64,000 bases of DNA. Origin: Asterochloris sp. CNOR1 (lineage: Eukaryota > Chlorophyta > Trebouxiophyceae > Trebouxiales > Trebouxiaceae). The first letter of the stretch is position 1; each line of letters begins with the position of its first letter. This document shows, piece after piece, positions 13,016 to 24,334 of this stretch. The notes below the pieces were generated by a model, which ran no database searches, was not told the origin of the DNA, and was given only the letters and a program-made list of their open reading frames with translations. The stretch lies in NCBI GenBank assembly GCA_963969365.1, contig OZ017747.1:1922001-1986000 (forward strand). The letters are read 5' to 3'. The position numbers and the translations under genes were made by a program.

Positions 13016-16000
13016 ATGAATCGTTGTGCAGGGCAAACGAGCTGCAGCTATGTGCATGGCTGCCCAGCATCTGAAAGGAGTAAGTGGGGCCAGCTCAGAT
13101 CACTTGGCCTCCCCTCACAGAGGCTGTCCAGACGTCAGATGAAGCGCCAGGGGAAGCACATAGTCGCAGCCTTGTCTCCGGAACATTTTGGGGACATGCT
13201 GCCTGCTGTGCTCGACCATCTGAGTTTGGCTTATGAGCGCGTCACGCTGCCATGCTCAGCAATGAACTGTGGGGATGCCATTTATAGGAGGTGCGTGGTC
13301 TGCATGCGCCAGGAGCTACCATCATTGATGCGTGCTGCTCATGCTTGATGATCAAGGTGTTGCCGCATGCACGTGCTGCTTGGACAGGCCCCAGGCTGCT
13401 TACTTTATCCCTGCAGCACGCTAGACCCAGTGCTGCGCTTGGAGCAGAAGGGCATCAACCCAACAGGCCTGGCCCTTGTCTTTGCTGTCCTCCTGTACCT
13501 GACGGCCACACCAGGTGAGCAGACCTCCCTGATGTTCTGCTGATGTGGAAGCATTCAGCAGGTGTGGTGCATTCACCAGTCTGCATCTTGCATCCCCTCA
13601 CGCCATGCTGTCTGCAGGCGTGCTGGCTGGGGCGGTGGACTATTACATCCTCTCAAGGTGGCAGAGGCTGCAGGACAAGAATGTGTTCACCAAGGTGAGG
13701 CAGAATGAGGCAGGCTTCCCTATTGGCTTGTGACAGATGCTTGCACGGCATGCTGGCACAGGGAGGATCATGGCGGGCACGCTGCTGATCACAGGCATGC
13801 TGCAAAACCCAGCTTCCATTTCCTCTTGCAGGATGACTTGAAGCTGGGCAAGAAGCTTGCCACTGGGGGCTTTGGCACGGTGTACAGAGCAGTGTTGGAC
13901 GATGGCTCGCCAGAGGGGCGGCAAGTCATTGTCAAGAAGGTAGGGCAGCAAACAGGCAGGTCCCTCAACCAGAAAGCCCAGGCTGCACCATGCCAGTCTG
14001 CACTTCCAAGTTTACAGACCATGAAGCCTGGCACTCCCCGCCTTGAGTGGCAGGGCAGCTGCCAGCAGGGGTATGTCGAACTTTCTGGACACAGTGAGGC
14101 CATGCAGATTGTCAAGCAGGAGCCCAGAGGCCCCAAGCTCATGCCAAGCATGGCTGCTGCCTGCCCTTACTTTGGGGCAGCTCCCCATCCGCCCCTATGC
14201 TACCCATCTGCAGGCCCACTTGAGCAGAGTGCTGGGTTTCATCAAGAGTCCCGCTCCCACATGCAGGCCAAGGAGTTCGGTGAAGCTGAGGTGTGGATGA
14301 ATGAGCGCCTGATGCGCGTGGCCCCTCGCAGCGTGGCCGAGTTCATAACGGCCTTTGAGGAGCAGCGCCCAGAGACCAAGCGGCGCAAGAGCGCAGCCCC
14401 AGAGCCCCTGTGGCTGGTGAGTTGCAGCGGTGGCCACCAGATCCGCCACATTGCCGTCTTGTGAGCATGCTTCAGACAAGTCCCCCTTGTGCTGCTCAAG
14501 TCAGACCTCTTTGCTAGTAACATGACGTCTCAACACTTGTGTAAGACTGAGCTTGTGATCCACAGGGCGGGCAGGCAGCTCCAGGCACCCACCCACCGCC
14601 ATGCAGGTGTGGCAGTATGAGGGCGACTATACGCTGTGGGATTTGATGCAGAAGAAGGACTTCCCATATAACATGGAGCCCCTGCTGCTGGGAGGGGAGC
14701 TGGACTTGCCCAAGGGGCCAAGACGGAAGGCACTCACCATCCAGCTGGTGCTGCAGCAGGTAGGACCTGCAGGGCTGGGCATGTGGGATCCAAATGGATT
14801 GTAAAATGCAGTCTGCAGCTCTGCCGCGTGGCTGTCACCACCCAGCTGTTGCTGCAGCAGCTAGGCTGTCTGATGCCACAGCAGACAAGTTTAGCATGGC
14901 TTCACATGCGTATGTGCCTCAAGTGGCAGCTACTACCAACCAGCTGGTGGTGCAGCAGGTGGGTCAAAGTAGGTCCTCTGCTGCACAGCGCACCACAGCG
15001 TACCACACTTCTCAGCTGCCCTGGCAACCAAAAGCACTGGGTGTCAGGCTCCTGGCCAGGGCAGCTGTGTGAATAGGGCATGTCTGGTCAGGCCTGTGCT
15101 TCAGAGGCGCCCTCTGCCTCAGCGCTGGGCAGGTGACACATTGCCAGGGTAGCTGCATTTGCCAAGCTTGGCTAGTGCAGGGGCACTGGGGCAGTGTCCT
15201 GCTGGCTGTTTCTGTTTGCGTGTCTTGCTTGCCAGTGTTGACCACCTGTGCTGTGCCCTTTGCGCTCCCCCGCAGATTTCTAGATCCCCTCAGCAAAACT
15301 CTCCACCCGTACCTCCCTGTCCCTGCACGTAATGCACATGCTGGAGGCATGCAACGCAGGGGCCAGGGTGCCCTGCTAATGCCAGCCGCCTGCACCATGC
15401 CAGCTGCTCCCCAGCTCATCTCAAGCCCTTTTCTCTCCTGCCTCTGCAGGTGCTAGAAGCATTGAAGGCCTGCCACGCAACAGGCATCGTGCACCGCGAC
15501 ATCAAGCCCCAAAATGTGATCATCAGCGCAAAGGCCGGGCGCGCCAAGCTGATTGACCTGGGGGCAGCTGCTGACCTGCGGGTGGGCATCAACTACATCC
15601 CCAACGAGTTCCTGCTGGATCCACGCTATGCCCCACCCCAGCAGTACATCATGAGCACCTCGGTAAGCTGCCACTGGTTGACTTGGTGTCTGCCCATGGC
15701 CGCTCTGAGATACCTTGCCGAGCCCCAGCAACCACGATGCGATTTCACCAGCATGACATGAGCACCTGGGTGAGTCCCAGCAGATTGACTCAAAGTTTTG
15801 GGGCATGTCCTGACAGGCTGGAAAATTGCTGTTGAGCCATGCCTAGGCCCATAGACTGGCCACAGGGCTGCCTCTCAGCATCTGCGTCACAGCACCATGT
15901 CATGAATCTTTTGGTGAGCATGCAGATTGGCCGGGGCTGCACGGCTGGCCGGCTGACTTTGGGCAGCAGCCGTTGGCATGACCATAGCAGGGCCAGAGCA

Positions 16001-18247
16001 GGGAGCTACTGTACAGAGCCTGGGCTTGTCCAGCCTTAGTCCAACCCCTGCCAAGGCTCCCCCGTCTCATGGCTGTTGCAACCAGTCGCAGTCTGTAGGT
16101 TGCTGGCTGCCGTGCTGTTGCTGCACGCCCCACACAGTCCGCCTGCCCTGCTGTGCAGACTCCAAGCGCGCCGCCGCTGCCCCTGGCAGCCACTCTGTCA
16201 CCCATCCTGTGGCGTCTGAACAGCCCCGACCGCTTCGACATGTACAGCGTGGGCATGCTCTTTCTGCAGATGGCCTTTCCACCTCTGCGCAGGTGGGGCC
16301 TCCTGGCAGAGCTGCAACTGATGCCAGCATGTGCTGTGCCCTCTGTTGCATCGTTCTCTCGCATGGTTGGCCATGATGGCGAGCAGGCCGAGTTCGCCTT
16401 TGCGCCCTTCATGCAGTGGGGCAGCACTGCTTGGTACCTTGCCAGCAGCTGTGCTACCTGCCTGCAGCGACAACAGCCTGGCCTCTGTACCTTGCTACCA
16501 GCTGTGCTGCCTGCCTGCAGCGACAACAATCTGGTCGCCTTCAACCGCAAGCTGCAAGGCTACAACTACGACCTGAGCCGCTGGCGGCAGGCCCAGCAGC
16601 GGCGGGGCAGCAAGGATCTGCAGGAGGGCTTTCAGGTAAGCTGTGCTGTGTTGGCTAGCCGGCTGATCCCCATGCCTTGTGCCAAGGTGGACGCTGCGCG
16701 AGGGGCACGCCGCACATGCTGTGCCTGCTGCATTTGTGTCTCCAGACTCCTTGGGGTTGGACTTGCAGGCAAGCTGCGGCATGCTGCGGCATGCTGAGGT
16801 GTGTTAGGCAACAGCAGGGTGACAGCCAGAGCGCTCCCATGGTTGCCCACCCCCTTCAGGAGGGTGCAGGCACAGAATGCAGCAGGCGCAGCTCACTGCT
16901 TCTGCAGCTCTTGCCATAACGTCCGGCAGGAGGGTGCCATGGCATGCACGCCCCTTCAGCCGCTGCCTGCATGCACCAGTGAGGTCTCAGGCTGTGCTGC
17001 TCTTCATGCACAGGTGCTGGCGCAAAATGGCGGCACAGGCTGGGACCTGCTGACAAAGCTGGTGGTGTTTGAGCCTGGCAAGAGGTTGAGCGCGAGGGCA
17101 GCACTGCGCCACCCCTGGTTCGGGGCTGGCCTGCTGGGCTCTGTGGCTCAGGCACTGGACCGCGTGGGGAGCAGCATGGGCGACGTAAGTAATGCACAGT
17201 GCAGCCGTGCTGCATTTTCAGGCTGCCAACAGTCTTTTCGGTACTTCATATGCAATGCTCAGGGTCAGCATTGCCATCATTGAGCGGTCTGCTGCCATCA
17301 ACATCAGGTTGCTGCACAGGCATCCTCTTGCCAGACCTGAAGGCAGGGGCCCTGGCAGCAAATGCCAGGGCCCCTACACACTGAACAGCTCCTGTTGTGA
17401 ACAAGCCAAGGTCTAACCCGATTCGCGATGCTCTGGACCCCTGTGCATTGCCCCTGTTCAGGTGGGTGGGGAATGGCTGAGCGACGCGATGTCCAAGTCA
17501 GGGACAGAGCGCGTCGGGGGCCTGACAGAGGCCCAAATCTCTGAGGAGCTGGAGGGCGACTTTGCAGGAGAGATGCCAGCCAATCTGCGCAATGCAAGCA
17601 ACACAATTGCCTGGTGGCGCTCGCGGCAGGCGCTGCTGGACTTCAAGGTGCGCAGCTGTCTCTTAGAAGGGCTTGCAAGGTGACGTCTCAGGGCGGTTTG
17701 TGTTTCCTTGCTGCTGTCAGGCCTCGAGGTACAGGTCTGAAGGGGTTATTCAGCTGTGTTGTTGTATCTGAGGTAGTGCAGTGCTGGGTGCTGCTGGGCC
17801 AGAGTTGGCAGAGGCGCTGCTGCCTGGAATGGCGCTTCCTTTGCAGCACTTACCCCTCTCACAGTACCATGTGCCACCGCCAGGCGTTGATGGATGTTGC
17901 GTCTGAGCGTGTCTCCCTCTGCAAAGATCAAGTGCCTGTTGGCCGCAGTCTAGGCATTGTGCCCGTCCCCTTCAGCACCCCTGCTCATATGGCCATTTTG
18001 CGCTGCCAGACAGGGCTCACAGCCTTTTGTGGGGCAGCAAGTGTTGTCGGTGTCGTTCCTGGTGGCCTGCTTCAGCCACACATTGGAGCCCAGTTGGCAT
18101 GGCCAGTGCTGACAGTGCATCATTGCACTGCAGATGAAGCAAAAGCAAGCGAAGCTGAAGAAGGGGTTCAACAAGGGCATCAATAAGATGCAGATGTCTG
18201 CGCGCAACACAATTCGCGAGAGCCGCAATCCATTCATGCAGGTGTGA
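13016..18247 (+). CDS. STT7: State-transition thylakoid kinase STT7/STN7
   Basis: Twelve exons splice in phase to 597 residues: 13016-13290, 13417-13514, 13618-13694, 13832-13939, 14267-14416, 14607-14759, 15450-15662, 16159-16292, 16521-16635, 17014-17184, 17462-17647, 18134-18247. STT7/STN7 phosphorylates LHCII when plastoquinone is reduced. A basic, Ser-rich N-terminus looks like a plastid transit peptide. The lumenal redox pair is present in [15 protein letters not shown] (Cys-x4-Cys), followed by a membrane segment ([18 protein letters not shown]). Kinase motifs: VIVKK lysine, HRDIKPQN catalytic loop, [17 protein letters not shown] in place of DFG, and [19 protein letters not shown]. The tail [15 protein letters not shown] matches STN7 rather than STN8. 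The glycine loop reads ATGGFG, so its first Gly is Ala. The end is at TGA 18245-18247; an alternative is splicing at that point to 18331-18360. Confidence 0.92.
14731..14960 (+). repeat. Three copies of the exon 6 donor edge of STT7
   Basis: The end of exon 6 with its donor (14735-14766) is repeated at about 14834-14866 and 14929-14962. Each copy reads close to CCAGCTGGTGCTGCAGCAG followed by GTAGG, CTAGG or GTGGG. The second copy has lost the GT; the third keeps a plausible donor. Confidence 0.75.
16434..16539 (+). repeat. 53-bp tandem duplication of the exon 9 acceptor of STT7
   Basis: Two adjacent copies with a 53-base offset, nearly identical by eye, each contain CTGCCTGCAGCGACAACA. The acceptor AG falls at 16467 in the first copy and 16520 in the second. 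Only the second keeps the reading frame ([19 protein letters not shown]), because 53 is not a multiple of three. Confidence 0.85.
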
Positions 18248-18600
18248 GCACAGCTTGCAGACATAGCCTTGTGTACTGCTCTGTTGTGACTTAGAGGCTG
18301 TGTCCTGATGCTGTGTCAGTCTGCCTGCAGATTTTTGGAGGAGGCCGCACGCAGGGCTAAACATTGCACCATATATTTACTTTTCAGGGCCTCTTGCCAA
18401 AATGTGTGTTGTGTGGCCTTCATCTTGACATGATCTGGGGCAAGTGTCAGCAAATTTTGAGGAACACTGATTGTTTGCGCAGCCCAATTGGGCTGATGAC
18501 ATTTATTCTGGGCGCACTCCAATTTTGTTTGCAGCTGTGTGTCACTAGCTGCCAGTGGATGAAGTGATACATGCTCGAAATTAGGGGAATACATCTAGCC

Positions 18601-20833
18601 TTACCACGTGAGCGGAATGCGCATCTCCCTGTTCACTTCTGGCTCAGCCTCTAAGAGTGCAAGGTCCAGCGACAGTGGTTTAAGTTTCTGTCGTACAGGT
18701 TGGCACTGGATTAGCTCAAGCAGGCTGCCAAGGAGGTGTTGTTCCTGAGTGGGGGCCTGTTGCGCATAGCTACTTGCTGCGAAGGCCCTGAGCTCAGCCA
18801 TCCCCTGCAGTGGCGTCAGGCAACAGTCTCAACAAGGGGCTTGACAAGCAGGCCAAAGCGAGACATGCTGAAAGGCAGACACAGGGAGAGCATACAGTGC
18901 CAGCGCAAGATCATGATGCACCTGCTCTGGCAGCCCACAGTGCACCAAAATGACACCCAGGTCCCTCCTCTCATTGGGTTGCCTGTCTCCACAGAGCAGC
19001 ACCAGACGCTCACACGCTGTGCGAGCCCGCCTCAGGTCCCCTGCAGGCATGAGTGGAGTGAGCAAGCGCAAGCACCAGAACGGCCCGCACATCAAAGCTG
19101 GCCTGCCTGTCCACGCCAGATCCCTGCCGCACCTGCGCCTGGGCTGGTGAAGATGCCCCTCTGCAGGCGGTGTGCAGCGCTCCGAGACATAGCTTGCACA
19201 GCAGCATCATCCTCTCCCTCGAGCACAACCTGCAGCCCAACGAGCAACACGGTGTCGCTGCCCCATTTCCTGATGGGCGGAAGGTCCGAAGACCTCTCAT
19301 GCTCGCAGAGCTCCAGAGCCCATGACACGTTACCAAGCTGCTCAACCAGCAAGTCGACTGCACCTTGGCAGCGCCAGCGAAGCCACCTGGCCTCATGCCG
19401 TCCATCATGCCGGTGCTCCAGGGGAAGGGCCAGAAAGCTCGCTTGAGAAAGCGCAGCATCTCAACCAGAGCGTCACTGGTGCAGGTGTTGAGCATGGAGC
19501 CATCTGGCTGCAGGACCATGCGGCGGGTCATCGCTGGCAGTGCCTGTGCGGCAGGCAGCCTGCAGCAGCCAGACACACATATGCTGCCTGAGGCAGGCTG
19601 AGCAAGGTGGGGGAAGCTGATAGAGCCTGAGCGTGCCGGCAGCCTGCAGCCACCCTCATGACTGTATAGGCTTGCTCCATGTGGCAGAGCAGGACGCGGT
19701 GTTCTGGGCAGGCCGATGCTGTGGGGGCTGGCATGCAGCAGCAGGCAGATGCTCCCTGTGGCATGAGGGGCAATCAGGCCAGCTGGCCGCTGTGCTGCTG
19801 TGGGCAACATCAGCCAAAATGCACCTGCAGGGGGAAGTGCAGGCAAAGAAGCCTGCCTGCTTGCATCTCGGCAGGTGAGTCAGGGGCTGGCATGCAGGCA
19901 CCTAGCGTTCTACCAATCCCCTGTGACCGTCTCCCAGTTTCGTCAGCACCATTAATAGGCACCCTGACATACAGCGAGTGTCCCTTCAGCAGGCATGCAG
20001 GCATGCAGCAGCTGCAGGTGGAGCTTCACCATCCCACCTGCTTGGGTCGTTGCAGTCCATACGCACTGCAAAGTCCACTGCGCCCATGCGCAGGAGCCTC
20101 TGCATGACCTCAGCGTACAGGACTGCCAGTGCAGCAGCGGTGCCCTGGCGCCGAATCAGCACCTCGTTGAGGTACGCATTCCTGGCGTCTGCAAGGACCA
20201 GTGGGGAGCAGCGCCTCAGCAGTCTGCAAGCCATCTCGTGCTGCATTGGGCCTCTGCTTGCTGCAGCAGGGTCAGGCCGGACATCAGGCTGCCATCACCT
20301 TCCCAGACGCCGGGGTGATCCACGATGGCATCAGCTGGCAAGCCGGAGCTGGGCAGGTGGAATCTGCGCTCCTGCCACAGGAAGTCGCCAACAACCTGCA
20401 GCCATGTTTCAAGAGCTGCCTGGTGCACACGAACAGCGCTGATTGCCCACAGGCCTCTGCAACTGCCATCCCTCTGAGTGGAGTACCTCGTGGGCAGACG
20501 CCAGCGATCCCACCTGCAGCGCTGCTTCAGGCGGCCTGTCCGACGCCCTGCAGCTGTCGTTGTGGGAGAGCCTCCCCAGGCTTGGGAGTCTCTAGATCTG
20601 TGCAGCAGACAATGACTGCACGCCCCGATGCTTGCCTGCAGCACTGCCTCAGGCTGCCTGTCAGAAGCCATGGGCCCCAGCCTCTCCAGTCGGGCAGCAA
20701 TGTCTGAAGCCAGCCGCTGGATGCGCTGCTGGTAGGGCTGCAGGGGGAGCTGCACGCTGCCGTGTGAGACCAAGGCATCGTCCTCTGCTGCCACGTGTAG
20801 GGCAGCCTCAGCCAGGTTGATGCTGCCCTCACC
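18601..20833 (-). CDS. SirB1-like transglutaminase-fold/TPR protein
   Basis: Minus-strand exons give a recognisable order of SirB1-family blocks. At about 20643-20833: INLAEAALHVAAEDDALV, the conserved start of the family. At about 20300-20430: ETWLQVVGDFLWQERRFHL. At 20049-20187: DARNAYLNEVLIRRQGTAAA followed by LAVLYAEVMQRLLRMG, the core that matches the family's N-ESLLNDVLxRRRG pattern. At about 19440-19560: DALVEMLRFLKRAFWPFPW. At about 18900-19040: GDLRRARTACERLVLLCGD, the TPR-like C-terminus. The last exon ends with TAA at 18601-18603. Bacterial members lie near sirB/prmC; algal members are mostly uncharacterised and often plastid-directed. The catalytic Cys of true transglutaminases is not evident. 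Upstream exons towards 21200 are possible but I could not connect them. The gene converges with STT7. Confidence 0.72.
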
Positions 20834-21396
20834 TGTGCAGCCATTTGAGTGAGTGTAACTTGTCACTTGGTGCTGAACACGCTGCTGAGCCAGGGAATGA
20901 GGCACTCCACAGACATGGCGCCAGCATCAATGGGCATCACCATGCAAGAACTGTCAAGGCATTTGGTCCAGTGCTGGCAAAACAGGAGCAGGAGTGGTAA
21001 AGGCTTGACCTTGAGCAAGGCATCTGAGGAACGCTCGTCGAGATTTGAAGGCATGCTGCGCAGACAAATCTTGCCTGCAGGGCATGAGATGGAGATGAGG
21101 GTGGAACAAGGCATGTACATGCAGGAGACATGGCTGCGGCACCTGACCTCCTGTAGTGCACATCTGCTTCTGGTGGCACTCTGGAGTCACCAGCACTACT
21201 GCTGAGCACATTCAGTCTAAATTTCTTCCTTGAAAAGCACCCGCTTCCGCTGCTGACATGAGAAAGCAAGAAGCTGTGGGACCTCAGGTCAGCTGAAGGA
21301 TGCACCTTTGGGCTTGGGGGCTTCATATGCATGAGAGAGATGGATTTAAAGTCCGGGGGCCACAATGAACGGGCATGGGACTGACAATTCATGTAA
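20834..21396. other. Interval between SirB1-like gene and LINE fragment
   Basis: No confident gene. A minus-strand open stretch near 20960-21120 (DERSSDALLKVKPLPLLLL) may be a 5' exon of the SirB1-like gene. The remainder would hold its promoter and the 3' flank of the LINE. No poly-A tail or clear target-site duplication is visible next to the LINE. Confidence 0.35.
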
Positions 21397-22656
21397 TCAT
21401 GGCAAAAGCAGCACTGATTGATGCATAAGCAGCGCTGCACGCACATACTTAGCAAGCAAAATTGGGGGATGGTCATCAAAGAGGTCTGTCAGAGTCTGTC
21501 CTGGCGTCTTGAATAGGTGGCTGTGGGCGTTGCGCAGGTCATCGAGCTGGGGACAGTGCAGCAAGATGTGTTGCTCGTCTTCTATGGCGGTTGCTGATAT
21601 GCAGAGGCGGCAGGTCCTCTCGTGTCTGGCTTCTGATGTGTAGCGGCCTGTCTCAACTCTCAGCCTGTGGCTGCTGCAGCGGATATGGGCCATTGATTTG
21701 CGCAGTCTGTAGCCTCTGATCTGCTGGATGTAAGGTTGCGTGGTGTACGCTGCGCTGAAGCCGCGCATCTGCTTGTACGTTGCCACGGTGCTGTCTGAGT
21801 TCTCCGCAAAGAGCCGCTCATGGCGCTCTGTGCTGGGGGCGCTGGCAGGCCTCCCGCGGGCCTGCAAGGCAGCAAATCCAGCAGGGGTACGCAGGAGCCT
21901 AAGGTTTTCCACATTGGGTGTGCCGTCAAACATCGCCCAGAACAGTGGGTTGTCAGATGCAGTGCGAGTGACATTGCAGATGCGCAGCCTGAACTTGTCA
22001 ACTTGTTTTTGCCAATGCACAGCAAGCGGGTATCTGCCAAACTCAGCCAGGGCAATCAAGTGGTGCGTGGTGCGTTTCACTCCCAGCAGGCCACGTAAGA
22101 ACTGGAGGTGGACGCCTTCCAGCACTTTGGTGACTGTGCTGCTGGCATCATGGTGCCAGAACCACACCTCACAGCCATAGCTGAGGATGGGCAGCACCAA
22201 TGCATTGAACAAGTTGCACATGCGCTGGGGGTGCACATAGCCAAGCTGGAAGCATCTGCGGCGCATGGCATGCATGGCTTTGCATGCAGAAGCTGCAAGA
22301 CTCCCCAGAGCAAGGCGGAAGTCCCGTTGCGTGGCATGGAACCACAGGCCCAGATATTTGAAGCTGTCCTTGCGGGTGAGCACTCTCCCGCCGTATGTGA
22401 AATCCCGGCAGGGGGTGTGCCGCAGCTCAAAGACCAGCACCTCAGTCTTTTCCAGGTTCACTGTGAGGCGCCTCTTCTTGCTAAAGACCTGCAATGCATC
22501 AAGCATGTTCTGTAGCCCCTCTGCTCTGGTGCTTAGTATGGCAAGGTCGTCTGCGTAGAGCAGCAGCGGCACAGGCTTTTGCATCTTCCACTCGCGGCCC
22601 GCAGCTGTGAACCAGTAATCGGCAAGGCTTGGAGCGCCATTGCCTGCATGACCCAT
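21397..22656 (-). mobile_element. 5'-truncated non-LTR (LINE) retrotransposon reverse transcriptase
   Basis: An uninterrupted 419-codon frame encodes the second half of a LINE-type reverse transcriptase. The catalytic motif LLLYADDLAIL lies near residue 34, followed by NLEKTEVLVF, the thumb FKYLGLWFHATQRDF, ALVLPILSYGCEVWF, and a C-terminal zinc-binding zf-RVT block (CRLC-x-H-x-LLHCPQLDDL). The upstream half of the polymerase (fingers and motif A) and any endonuclease are missing, so the copy is dead on arrival, as is usual for 5'-truncated LINEs. The open frame with no stops suggests a fairly recent insertion. It lies between genes, not inside one. Confidence 0.88.
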
Positions 22657-22874
22657 TGAACTAAAGATCTTTGACCATTTCGATTGTCATATTCACGGCA
22701 GCTGTATCCTGAGCTCAGGTGGGCGCGCTCAGATGACATCATAAGGCTTGCCCACCCGAAAACTTTCGAGATCTCACTTGGCACACCGTGAACACTGTGT
22801 CATCTGCAGGAAGCCAGGTCTGCAGGAAGCCAGCTGACTTCAGCTCAGAGACTTGACAGCCTCAAGGCGCAACT

Positions 22875-24012
22875 ATGAGCAATGTACTGGATCTCGCATG
22901 GTACAGATACAACAAAGAGCTGGAGCGGGAGCCTTTGAAGACAAAGGCTGTCACATCAGGCATGCAGCACCTTCTTGTCACGACCTGATGCAGGTGTAAC
23001 AACGCCAGACCCTTGTTGCAGGCATACTGGCGGGCATTTCTGACATAACAGCCCAGAAGTTGGTGTCCAGTCGGCCTCTGAATTGGAGGAGGACGCTGGC
23101 AATGGCGCTGTTTGGGCTGGTGAGCTCAGCAGGCTGTGTCAAGGCCTGGGCCAGCCCATAGCCACAGGGTGCCATGAGCCTAATCTGCGGCAATTCCTGC
23201 AGAGCAGACAGGACCACCTGGACGCAAAGGGGTGCAAATGCCTGTCTTGCAGGTGTATGGGGGCCCTAGCAACCACTACTGGCAGGACTTCACAAACAAG
23301 ATGCTCAAGGGGCGAAAGGATAATGCCAGCGTGGTCAAGAAGCTGCTGCTGGACAACCTCGTCTTCAGCCCTGTCTACAATGTGCTGATGATGACCTACA
23401 TCTCAGCAGGTGCAGTAGTCCGCTTGCGCCTGAGGGTTGTCAGCTTGGTCAAGGTCATGTCTATGCTGCACTTCTCCAGCTGCTTGACCAGTCACACCTT
23501 GCTGCTGTGATCCAGCACTTCATGTGCATCTAATGCAGTGGTGGAGGGGCGCAGTGCTACATACACCAGGAACAAATTGACCACAGACTTCCCTCAGCTT
23601 CAACTCAACAGCTGGAAGGTGGGGCGCTTGCCATGGTTCTGATGTTTCAGCCCTCAAGCCGCAACGGCAGCAGCTGATACAGCTCCTGACTTCTGCAGGT
23701 GTGGCCATTGATCTCTATCTGCATCTATAAGTATGTGCCACTCAAGGTAAGGACTGGCAGTGTTTGTGACCTGCCATCGTGTTCCATGGCACAGAGGCTT
23801 GGATGACACATGATTGGTGCTGCTGCAGCTGAGGACGCTGGCTGTCCAGCTGGTGGCACTTTTCTGGTGAGGCCCTGCTTGACAGTTTCAGATCTTGGAC
23901 ATGGTTTGTTACAAAAGCAAAACCTTGACTCTGGCAGATTTTCTACAGGGGCACCTTTGTGATCTTGCGGAGTAGGGCAGCAACCTTACCGCCTGTCCCG
24001 CACCGACCCTGA
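22875..24012 (+). CDS. Mpv17/PMP22 family membrane protein
   Basis: Seven exons give 189 residues, a normal family length: 22875-22959, 23022-23119, 23253-23409, 23539-23618, 23699-23746, 23829-23866, 23949-24012. The family blocks are in order: WYRYNKELEREPLKTKAVTS at the N-terminus, GILAGISDITAQ, NWRRTLAMALFGL, GGPSNHYWQDF, KKLLLDNLVFSPVYN, FPQLQLNSWK-VWPLISICIYKYVPLK and a final LVALFWGTFVILRSR. Mpv17/PXMP2 proteins are four-helix channels of peroxisomal, mitochondrial or plastid membranes. Intron 1 has a GC donor (GCATGC), required by the frame. The last acceptor used is TTCTACAG; the more upstream CAG would create an immediate stop. The gene lies downstream of the LINE and converges with the SET gene. 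Confidence 0.88.
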
Positions 24013-24334
24013 GCAGTTTGACATGAGCTTGTGACAAGTTGTGCTCAGAAAGGATCAGAGGTGCTGCCCAATATCTGACAAAGATTGAGCTGCACCTCAC
24101 TCAGGACAGTATCTTGTGGCTAAATGCATATTGATCTCTTTTGAAGCCATTTCGAAACGTGTCGCGCCCCACTGACTCATACATATGGGCGAGCGGTAGT
24201 TGTGTAGCTGTCTGAAGTAGCAGGAAGCCACTTTTGTAACATATTGCAGCTTAGTCAGAGCAACAGGCACTTGACCAGCTCACCTTGTGGGCTCATAGTT
24301 TTCGCCTGAGCATGGCGTACATGAGATTTAGCAT
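24013..24334. other. Convergent 3' interval (Mpv17 gene / SET gene)
   Basis: About 320 bases between two facing stop codons. The base composition is more AT-rich than the genes. I see no coding frame and assume both 3' UTRs lie here. Confidence 0.4.

Noticed and set aside
19010-19846. 278-codon minus-strand open frame
   Set aside because: It overlaps the SirB1-like gene, but only the segment with DALVEMLRFLKRAF fits the family; the remainder is intron read-through.
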